Below are positions 7,537-14,312 of a DNA stretch of 64,000 bases, piece by piece. Each line of letters starts with the position of its first letter. The stretch's first letter is position 1. The position numbers were made by a program, and so were the translations under genes. Source of the DNA: Streptomyces sp. TLI_146 (GTDB taxonomy: Bacteria > Actinomycetota > Actinomycetes > Streptomycetales > Streptomycetaceae). The notes beneath the pieces are model-generated. The model searched no databases, was not told the DNA's origin, and saw only the letters and a list, made by a program, of their open reading frames with translations. The stretch lies in the NCBI RefSeq assembly GCF_002846415.1, contig NZ_PJMX01000001.1, positions 3,906,001-3,970,000 on the forward strand, read 5' to 3'.

Positions 7537-9102
7537 TCAGACACCGACGCGGTCGGCGGGGGTGTACTGACGGTTGAGGATGTCCTGTACATCGACGTGC
7601 TCCCCAGCGATGATCGTCTCCGCCGCGTGCGGCGTGAGCAGGGCGATGTGCTGATAGCCGAAGAGGGTCGGCCGCAGCCGCACGAGCAGCCGGGAGAGAC
7701 CGCCGAGCGCCCCCGCGACCGCGCGCCCCACCGGGCCCGTCCCGCCGAGCAGCGCCCAGAAGGGCGCCCCGGTCGAGGTCGTGTCGAGGATGTCGTACCC
7801 GGCGCCCTGGACCGTGCGGCGCAGGCTGGCGCGGGTGAAGAAGCGCAGATGCGTCTCGTCGAGGATGCCGCGCCGGTCGTACCCGAAGGCGCCGAGAACG
7901 ACGCGCAGCCGGGCGTACCAGTGGCTGAAGTTCGGTACGGAGAGCAGCACATGGCCGCCCGGGCGCAGGACGCGGGCGATCTCGGCGAGGACGCGCTCGG
8001 GCCGGGAGAGGTGCTCGATGACGTCCCCGGCGACCACGTAGTCGTACCCCCGTCCGATCTCCTCGGGCAGGCCCTCCTCCAGGTCCGCCAGGTGGAACCG
8101 GGTGCACCGCTCGCGCACGCCGGGTACCTCGACGCAGTCGACGCCGGTCACCTCGTGGCCGAGCGCCTCCAGGCGTTCGGCGAAGAGGCCGCCGGAGCAG
8201 CCGAGGTCCAGGACGCGGCCGGGCGGCAGGGCGCGCATACGGTCCAGGATGACGGAGTGGGAGGAGCCGTCGCCCTCCTTGAAGGCGTAGCCGTCGGGCT
8301 TGGGGATCCACGGGCAGGTGCCGAACCCCTTGGCGGCGAGCCGGTATTCGAGGACGTCCTTCACCACGTCCTTGGCGTATCTGAGGCCGTTGACGTAACA
8401 GATCTCGTCGCCGTAGTAGGTGGGGATCGGGATTTCCCTGATGCGCATTCCCGCGTCGATGAGCTGGACGATGATCTGGGTGTCGAAGTCGAAGGCGTCG
8501 GTGTTGCGCTCGATGGGCAGCCGGCGCAGGGCGGCGACGCTGTAGGCGCGGTAGCCGGAGTGGAACTCGGTGAGCCGGGAGCCGAGCAGGGCGTTCTCCA
8601 GCCGGGTGAGGATACGGTTCCCCAGCCATTTGTAGAGCGGCATTCCGCCGCGCAGGGCGCCGCCCCGGTCCATCATGCGCGAGCCGAACACGGCGTCGGC
8701 CTCGCCGTCGACGATCGGCGCGACCATCTCGGGGAGGAGTTCGGGGGCGTACTGCCCGTCGCCGTGCAGCAGGACGACGATGTCGAGCCCGCGCTCGGCC
8801 GCCAGCGCGTACCCGGCCTTCTGGTTCCCGCCGTATCCGAGGTTCTTGGTGTGCCGCATGACGACGGTGCGGGGCATGCCCTCGGCCTGGGACCAGCGGC
8901 AGCCCGCGGTGAAGGTGCCGTCGTGGCTGGCGTCGTCGAGGATGAGGATCTCGTCGATACGGGAGCGGAAGTCGGCCGGGATGCGGTCGAGGGTCTTCTC
9001 CAGCGTCGTCTCGGCGTTGTAGGCGACCACGAGGATGCCGATGCGGGGGTTTCGACCTGAGCGGTCGACGGCTTCGGGCGTACGGACGGGGGTCGGCTGC
9101 AC
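7537..9102 (-). CDS. GT2 glycosyltransferase fused to a SAM-dependent methyltransferase
   Basis: This 521-aa fusion starts at GTG 9102 with GGAG six bases upstream. Residues about 17-250 are a GT2 domain of the dolichol-phosphate-mannose-synthase type: IGILVVAYNAE, LDDASHDGTF, RHTKNLGYGGNQKAGY and HGDGQYAP. Residues about 290-400 are a class I methyltransferase: VLDLGCSGGLFAERLE for SAM binding, then DVIEHLSRPERVLAE and LRPGGHVLLSVPN. The expected reaction is sugar transfer from a nucleotide sugar to polyprenyl phosphate, with methylation of a sugar or lipid product by the second domain. It precedes an SMR-like gene and follows a GT-C-like gene on the same strand, the usual company of polyprenyl-phosphate-sugar pathways. 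The exact sugar is unknown. Confidence 0.85.
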   Translation of the reverse strand: MQPTPVRTPEAVDRSGRNPRIGILVVAYNAETTLEKTLDRIPADFRSRIDEILILDDASHDGTFTAGCRWSQAEGMPRTVVMRHTKNLGYGGNQKAGYALAAERGLDIVVLLHGDGQYAPELLPEMVAPIVDGEADAVFGSRMMDRGGALRGGMPLYKWLGNRILTRLENALLGSRLTEFHSGYRAYSVAALRRLPIERNTDAFDFDTQIIVQLIDAGMRIREIPIPTYYGDEICYVNGLRYAKDVVKDVLEYRLAAKGFGTCPWIPKPDGYAFKEGDGSSHSVILDRMRALPPGRVLDLGCSGGLFAERLEALGHEVTGVDCVEVPGVRERCTRFHLADLEEGLPEEIGRGYDYVVAGDVIEHLSRPERVLAEIARVLRPGGHVLLSVPNFSHWYARLRVVLGAFGYDRRGILDETHLRFFTRASLRRTVQGAGYDILDTTSTGAPFWALLGGTGPVGRAVAGALGGLSRLLVRLRPTLFGYQHIALLTPHAAETIIAGEHVDVQDILNRQYTPADRVGV

Positions 9103-9223
9103 GGGCGTCTCCAGGGTTGACGTGGTGGGGTGCGTGTTTGTCCGCGGGTGGTGGTGGGTTGCTCGCGCCCCTTGAATGCGCCCCTGCGGGGCGCCCAGGG
9201 GATTGCCGCGGAGCGGCATTTTC

Positions 9224-9270
9224 AGGGGCGCGGGGAACTGCGCGACCAGTTGGGGACGGCCCGCAGACGA
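9224..9270 (+). repeat. Dispersed intergenic repeat, copy 2
   Basis: Forward-orientation copy of the core GCGGGGAACTGCGCGACCAG with CCCGCAG following. It lies one base downstream of the stop codon of the GT-C-like gene (minus strand), within the 169-base gap before the GT2-methyltransferase gene. The adjacent 9150-9222 sequence is rich in short CCCCTG/CAGGGG inverted repeats. Confidence 0.75.
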
Positions 9271-9271
9271 A

Positions 9272-10501
9272 TCACCGCACCTCCAGCGGCGCGCTGGGAG
9301 CCGGAACCGTGGTCGCCATGTTCGGAGCGGGCGCGCCCGGGCGCTCGCGCGACCGGAACACCGCCGCGTACCCCGACGCCACCCCCACCAGCAGCGCCGC
9401 CCAGGCCCACGCGCCCAGGACCTGCTGGTCGTAGGTCCAGCGGGTGGGCTTCTGGATCGTGTAGACCCAGGAGGCGAGAACTCCGGCGAGCACGCTGTAC
9501 GCGAGGCCCTCCCAGAACCCGATCGCGAAGAGCGCCGCGACCGGCCAGGCCAGGTACTGGACGCCGGACGCGGTGCTGAGCAGCAGCAGCACGCCCAGCG
9601 TGATCGCGACGGCCAGCGGCGCGCGGTCCGGGCGGCGCCAGGCGGGCCAGACGCCCGCCGCCACGCAGACCAGGACCACCACGAAGTGGCCGGGCCCGCG
9701 CAGCACGGCGATCGACTCATTGGAGAAGCCCAGCCACTCGGCGAACTTGACGATGCCCCACAGCCGGAAGTTGCCGCCCTTGTACTCCAGGACGTTGGCC
9801 CGCAGCGCCCCCGGCACGGTCGCGAGCACGGGCCCCCACACCACGAGGAGCACCGCGCCGAGCGCCGCCGAGAAGCGCGCGAACTCCCGCCGCCCGCCCC
9901 GCCAGGCCGCCACCACGAGCACGGGCAGCGCCACCACCGGCACGAACTTGACGCTGATGGACAGCGCGGCGACCACTCCGGCGGCCACCGGCGCCCGCCG
10001 GTCCGCGAGCAGCCAGGCGGCGGCGAGCGCCAGCGTCACGGCGACCGAGTCGGTGTTGCCGTGGTAGCCGGAGGCGGGGAAGAGTACGGGCGAGAGCGTC
10101 ACCCCGATCCCGCAGGCGACGGCCGTCCGCACCGAGCGGCGCCGCCGTACGATCTCGAACACGAGGAGCGCGGCCGCGAAGTCCGCGAGGCAGGCGGGGG
10201 TGCGGATCAGCGTGCCGAACTCGACGCCGAGACGGGAGAGGCGGTCGAGCCCGAGCAGCATCCAGCCCGCCAGCGGCGGATGGTTGTAGACCGGCAGCCT
10301 CGGCATCGGATGGGCGTAGATCCGTACCGGTCCGACCTTCTCGATGTGCTGGGCGAAGGCCCAGAAGAAGTAGACGTCGGCGGGGCCCCGGGTGCGGGCC
10401 GCGAGCACCATCTTCGCGACGAATCCGACGGCGGCGACGGCCCCGACGAGGAGCCTGCCATGCCGTACATACCGGTTCATCCGAAATGTCTGGTCGCTCA
10501 T
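9272..10501 (-). CDS. Multi-pass membrane protein, GT-C glycosyltransferase-like
   Basis: This 409-aa integral membrane protein has about nine to ten hydrophobic helices. It begins MSDQTFRMNRYVRHGR, with a first helix near residues 17-33. The first outer loop holds an acidic residue in RGPADVYFFWAFAQHI, then YNHPPLAGWMLL, a layout typical of GT-C enzymes that use polyprenyl-phosphate sugars (PMT/ArnT or DUF2029 relatives). An alternative ATG lies seven codons downstream at 10480. It is divergent from rmlA and precedes the GT2-methyltransferase and SMR-like genes on its strand, suggesting the final transfer step of that pathway. The family call rests on topology and loop motif only. Confidence 0.7.
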   Translation of the reverse strand: MSDQTFRMNRYVRHGRLLVGAVAAVGFVAKMVLAARTRGPADVYFFWAFAQHIEKVGPVRIYAHPMPRLPVYNHPPLAGWMLLGLDRLSRLGVEFGTLIRTPACLADFAAALLVFEIVRRRRSVRTAVACGIGVTLSPVLFPASGYHGNTDSVAVTLALAAAWLLADRRAPVAAGVVAALSISVKFVPVVALPVLVVAAWRGGRREFARFSAALGAVLLVVWGPVLATVPGALRANVLEYKGGNFRLWGIVKFAEWLGFSNESIAVLRGPGHFVVVLVCVAAGVWPAWRRPDRAPLAVAITLGVLLLLSTASGVQYLAWPVAALFAIGFWEGLAYSVLAGVLASWVYTIQKPTRWTYDQQVLGAWAWAALLVGVASGYAAVFRSRERPGAPAPNMATTVPAPSAPLEVR

Positions 10502-10703
10502 GGCGGTCGAACGTACCAACCACCGGCCCGAATCCACCGGAGCGATCAACGCACTTTCCCCCGAGGGCCGTTGTTCCGCCTGCGGATCTTGGCCAAAAGC
10601 ACCCGCCCGGAAATCACCCGTATGGTTCACCACCGGCCGTAATCCCCGGCTTCAGCTCTCGTTCACTACCTGTCCCTCGCCTCCCAGACTCCGGTGGTCC
10701 CCA

Positions 10704-11771
10704 GTGAAAGCACTCGTCCTCTCCGGCGGCGCCGGCACCCGACTGCGGCCGATCACCCACACCTCGGCCAAACAGCTGGTGCCGGTGGCCAACAAACCGG
10801 TGCTGTTCTACGGCCTGGAGGCGATCGCGGCCGCCGGGATCACGGACGTCGGCATCATCGTCGGGGACACGGCCGAGGAGATCCGGGCGGCCGTGGGCGA
10901 CGGCTCGCGGTTCGGGCTGACCGTCACCTACATCCCGCAGCACGCGCCGCTCGGCCTGGCCCACGCGGTGCTGATCGCCCGCGAGTTCCTCGGCGAGGAC
11001 GACTTCGTGATGTATCTGGGCGACAACTTCGTGGTCGGCGGGATCACCGACCTGGTCGACGAGTTCCGGGCCGCCCGCCCGGACGCCCAGATCCTGCTGA
11101 CCAAGGTGCCCGACCCGCGCTCCTTCGGCGTCGCGGAGCTGGACACGGACGGGCGGGTCGCGCGTCTGGAGGAGAAGCCCTCGCACCCCAAGAGCGATCT
11201 GGCGCTGGTCGGCGTCTACCTCTTCACCCCGGCCGTGCACGAGGCCGTCCGCGCGATCACCCCTTCGGCGCGCGGCGAGCTGGAGATCACCCACGCCCTG
11301 CAGTGGCTGATCGACCGGCGGCTGAAGGTCAGTTCGACGGTGATCTCCGGGTACTGGAAGGACACCGGCAACGTCGAGGACATGCTGGAGGTCAACCGCT
11401 CGGTCCTGGAGCTGCTCGCCCCCGGGCACGAGGGCGCGGTCGACGACGCCACGGAGATCATCGGGCGGGTGCGGATCGACCGGGGCGCCACCGTGCGCGG
11501 CTCGCGGATCGTGGGCCCGGCGATCATCGGGCCGCGCACGGTCGTGGAGAACTCCTACATCGGCCCGTCCACCTCGATCGCGGAGGACTGCCGGGTGACC
11601 GACAGCGAGATCGAGTACTCGATCGTCCTCAGCGGCTCGTCGCTGCACGGCGTCGGCCGCATCGAGGCCTCCCTGATCGGCCGCGACGTGGAGATCACCC
11701 CCGCCCCGCCCACTCCGGCCGCCCACCGGCTCGTCCTCGGTGACCACAGCAAGGTACAGATCTCGGCATGA
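10704..11771 (+). CDS. rmlA: Glucose-1-phosphate thymidylyltransferase
   Basis: This enzyme makes dTDP-glucose from dTTP and glucose 1-phosphate, the first step to dTDP-L-rhamnose. It is 355 aa from GTG. The nucleotidyltransferase signature LSGGAGTRLRPIT is at residues 5-17 and AKQLVPVANKPV follows. EEKP and WKDTG are also present. The C-terminal third contains hexapeptide-type repeats (IIGRVRIDRGATV, GPAIIGPRTVV), giving the longer StrD-like form common in actinomycetes rather than the roughly 290-aa short RmlA. It overlaps rmlB by 4 bases, so rmlA-rmlB-rmlD form one operon. An upstream in-frame extension is not supported because alignment begins at this start. Confidence 0.95.
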   Translation: MKALVLSGGAGTRLRPITHTSAKQLVPVANKPVLFYGLEAIAAAGITDVGIIVGDTAEEIRAAVGDGSRFGLTVTYIPQHAPLGLAHAVLIAREFLGEDDFVMYLGDNFVVGGITDLVDEFRAARPDAQILLTKVPDPRSFGVAELDTDGRVARLEEKPSHPKSDLALVGVYLFTPAVHEAVRAITPSARGELEITHALQWLIDRRLKVSSTVISGYWKDTGNVEDMLEVNRSVLELLAPGHEGAVDDATEIIGRVRIDRGATVRGSRIVGPAIIGPRTVVENSYIGPSTSIAEDCRVTDSEIEYSIVLSGSSLHGVGRIEASLIGRDVEITPAPPTPAAHRLVLGDHSKVQISA

Positions 11772-12751
11772 CCGCTCGCATCCTCGTCACCGGCGGCGCC
11801 GGGTTCATCGGCTCGCACTACGTCCGTACGCTCCTGGGACCCGAGGGCCCCGGCGGCGTCGCGGTGACCGTCCTCGACAACCTCACCTACGCGGGCTGCC
11901 CGGCCAGCCTCGACGAGGTGCGCGCCCACCCCGGATTCGCCTTCGTCCAGGGCGACATCTGCGACGCCCGGCTGGTCGACAAGCTGATGGGCGAGAACGA
12001 CCAGGTGGTGCACTTCGCCGCCGAGTCGCACGTCGACCGCTCGATCCTGGGCGCCGCCGAGTTCGTGAGGACCAATGTGCTCGGCACCCAGACCCTGCTG
12101 GACGCGGCGCTGCGGCACCGGATCGGGCCGTTCGTCCACATCTCCACGGACGAGGTGTACGGGTCGATCGCCTCGGGCTCCTGGCCGGAGGAGCACCCGC
12201 TGCGGCCCAACTCCCCGTACGCCGCCTCCAAGGCCTCCGCCGACCTGGTCGCGCTCTCCTACCACCGCACCCACGGCCTGGACGTACGGGTGACGCGCTG
12301 CTCGAACAACTACGGGCACCACCAGTTCCCGGAGAAGCTGATCCCCCTGTTCATCACCCGGCTCCTGGACGGCGGGACGGTGCCGCTGTACGGGGACGGG
12401 CTCAACGTCCGCGACTGGCTGCACATCGACGACCATGTGCGGGCCGTCGAGCTGGTCCGCACCGGCGGGCGCCCCGGCGAGGTCTACAACGTCGGCGGCG
12501 GCACCGAGCTCACCAACAAGGAGCTGACCGGGCTGCTGCTGGACGCGTGCGGCGCCGCGTGGGACAAGGTGGTGTACGTCGAGGACCGCAAGGGCCACGA
12601 CCGGCGCTACTCGGTCGACTGCGCCAAGATCCGCGCCGAGCTCGGCTACGCCCCGCGCAAGGACTTCACCGAGGGCCTCGCGGAGACCGTCGCCTGGTAC
12701 CGCGAGAACCGGGACTGGTGGGAGCCGCTGCGCCAGAAGGCCGCCCTGTGA
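11768..12751 (+). CDS. rmlB: dTDP-glucose 4,6-dehydratase
   Basis: This enzyme converts dTDP-glucose to dTDP-4-keto-6-deoxyglucose with bound NAD. It is a 327-aa short-chain dehydrogenase/reductase-fold protein. The NAD-binding GGAGFIGSHYVR is near residue 9, the catalytic STDEVYG near 125, and the YxxxK pair is in SPYAASKAS. RCSNNYGHHQFPEKLIP and NVGGGTELTN are further family signatures. It overlaps both neighbours by 4 bases (ATGA with rmlA, GTGA with rmlD), indicating coupled translation. Confidence 0.97.
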   Translation: MTARILVTGGAGFIGSHYVRTLLGPEGPGGVAVTVLDNLTYAGCPASLDEVRAHPGFAFVQGDICDARLVDKLMGENDQVVHFAAESHVDRSILGAAEFVRTNVLGTQTLLDAALRHRIGPFVHISTDEVYGSIASGSWPEEHPLRPNSPYAASKASADLVALSYHRTHGLDVRVTRCSNNYGHHQFPEKLIPLFITRLLDGGTVPLYGDGLNVRDWLHIDDHVRAVELVRTGGRPGEVYNVGGGTELTNKELTGLLLDACGAAWDKVVYVEDRKGHDRRYSVDCAKIRAELGYAPRKDFTEGLAETVAWYRENRDWWEPLRQKAAL

Positions 12752-13698
12752 GCGGGAGTTGGCTGGTCACCGGCGCGGGCGGGATGCTCGGCCGGGACGT
12801 GATGGCCCGGCTCGCGGGCCGCGACGCGCTCGGGCTCGACCGCTCGGCGCTCGATCTGACGGACGCGGCGGCGGTGGCGGCGACGGTGGCGGGCGCCCGC
12901 CCGGACGTCGTCGTCAACTGCGCCGCGTGGACGGCCGTCGACGACGCCGAGACCTGCGAGGGCGAGGCGCTGCGGATCAACGGCGGGGGCGCGTCCCATC
13001 TGGCACGCGCCTGCGCCCGCGCCGGGGCGGTGCTGCTGCACGTCTCCACCGACTACGTCTTCGCGGGCGACGCCACCGCCCCCTACCCGGAGAACGCCAC
13101 GCCGGGCCCGCGCACCGCGTACGGCCGCACCAAGCTGGCGGGCGAGCGGGCGGTACGCGTACTGCTGCCACGCACCGGCCATGTGGTGCGGACCGCCTGG
13201 CTGTACGGGGCAGGCGGCGCCAATTTCGTACGGACCGTGATCCGCCTGGAGTCGGCGCGCGAGCACTTGGACGTGGTGGACGACCAGCGCGGCCAGCCCA
13301 CCTGGACCGCCGACCTGGCCGACCGCCTGGTCCGCCTCGGCGAGGCGGCCCTCGCCGGGGCCGCGCCCGCCGGCTACTGGCACGGCACCAGCGCGGGCCA
13401 CGGCACCTGGTGCGAACTGGCCCGCGAGACGTTCCGGCTGCTCGGCGCGGACCCGGAGCGGGTGCGCCCCACGACCAGCGCGGCCTATGTCCGGCCCGCG
13501 CCGCGCCCGGCGTACAGCGTGCTGGGGCACGGCCGGTGGCGCGAGGCGGGGCTGGAGCCGATCAGGGAGTGGCGGGCGGCCCTGGCGGAGGCGCTGCCGC
13601 GGCTGGTCGCGGCGGAGCGCCCCACAGGGGCGCGGGGAACTGCGCGACCAGCCCCCACCGGCCCGCAGCCGAATGGCCGTGCACCGAGCGGGACGTAA
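12748..13698 (+). CDS. rmlD: dTDP-4-dehydrorhamnose reductase with repeat-derived C-terminus
   Basis: This is the last step of dTDP-L-rhamnose synthesis, an NAD(P)H-dependent reduction. It is 316 aa from GTG. The cofactor motif GAGGMLGRDV lies at the N-terminus, then VVNCAAWTAVDDAE, HVSTDYVFAG and the catalytic YGRTKLAGE. The family normally ends shortly after the WRAAL region. Here the last 25 or so residues are encoded by a copy of the dispersed repeat (13626-13673) and read as low-complexity Arg/Pro/Gly/Thr, so the natural stop appears to have been lost when the repeat arrived. The stop lies only 2 bases from the stop of convergent rmlC. Confidence 0.94.
   Translation: MSGSWLVTGAGGMLGRDVMARLAGRDALGLDRSALDLTDAAAVAATVAGARPDVVVNCAAWTAVDDAETCEGEALRINGGGASHLARACARAGAVLLHVSTDYVFAGDATAPYPENATPGPRTAYGRTKLAGERAVRVLLPRTGHVVRTAWLYGAGGANFVRTVIRLESAREHLDVVDDQRGQPTWTADLADRLVRLGEAALAGAAPAGYWHGTSAGHGTWCELARETFRLLGADPERVRPTTSAAYVRPAPRPAYSVLGHGRWREAGLEPIREWRAALAEALPRLVAAERPTGARGTARPAPTGPQPNGRAPSGT
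13626..13673 (+). repeat. Dispersed repeat, copy 3, inside the end of rmlD
   Basis: Forward copy of the core GCGGGGAACTGCGCGACCAG followed by CCCCCACCGG and CCCGCAG. Unlike the other three copies it lies inside a reading frame, supplying the C-terminal codons of rmlD. Confidence 0.8.
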
Positions 13699-13700
13699 CG

Positions 13701-14312
13701 TCACGGCTGAGCCGGAACCAGCCTCCGCCGCCGCGCGTACCAGGCCGCACACGCCTCGTACGACGGCAGCAACCCCCGCTCCGCGGCCTCCGCGACCCCC
13801 GGCGCCGTCGCGTCCTTCGGCGAGAGCAGCGGCGTGAGGTGCGTCGGCCACTCGATGGCCAGGTCCGGGTCGAGCGGGTGGATGCCGTGCTCGCGGGCGG
13901 GCGCGTACCCCTCGGAGCAGAGGTAGACGACCGTCGCGTCCTCGGTGAGCGCCAGGAACGCGTGCCCGAGGCCCTCGGCGATGTGGACGGCCCGGTGGTC
14001 GCGGTCGTCGAGCAGGACCTGCTCCCAGCGCTTGAAGGTGGGCGAACCGGTCCGCAGGTCCACCACCACGTCCAGGACCGACCCGCGCACGCACTTGACG
14101 TACTTCGCCTGGCCGGGCGGCACGTCCGCGAAGTGGACGCCGCGCAGGGTGCCGCGCGCCGACACCGAGCAGTTGGCCTGCGCGAGGCCGAGGCCGTGGC
14201 CGGTGGCGGCCGTGAATCGGTCGCCCTTGAACCACTCGTGGAAGCTGCCCCGGCTGTCCAGGAACACCTGCGGCTCGACGACCCAGGCGCCTTCGATGCT
14301 CAACTGCCGCAC
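13701..14312 (-). CDS. rmlC: dTDP-4-dehydrorhamnose 3,5-epimerase
   Basis: This cupin-fold epimerase inverts C3 and C5 of dTDP-4-keto-6-deoxyglucose, between RmlB and RmlD. It is 203 aa from GTG 14312 with GGGAGGA upstream. The start overlaps the upstream gene by 13 bases. Motifs seen are DSRGSFHEWF near the N-terminus, QANCSVSARGTLRGVHF with the catalytic-region His, and LVDLR-like VVVDLRTGSP followed by GLGHAFLAL. Although it belongs to the same pathway, it is on the opposite strand from rmlABD and co-transcribed with a wall-polymer GT2 and polymerase gene. Confidence 0.94.
   Translation of the reverse strand: MRQLSIEGAWVVEPQVFLDSRGSFHEWFKGDRFTAATGHGLGLAQANCSVSARGTLRGVHFADVPPGQAKYVKCVRGSVLDVVVDLRTGSPTFKRWEQVLLDDRDHRAVHIAEGLGHAFLALTEDATVVYLCSEGYAPAREHGIHPLDPDLAIEWPTHLTPLLSPKDATAPGVAEAAERGLLPSYEACAAWYARRRRLVPAQP

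Noticed and set aside
7467..7544. Longer start for the SMR-like protein at GTG 7544
   Set aside because: It would translate a 12-bp tandem repeat. TTG 7466 has a far better ribosome-binding site and gives the normal family length.
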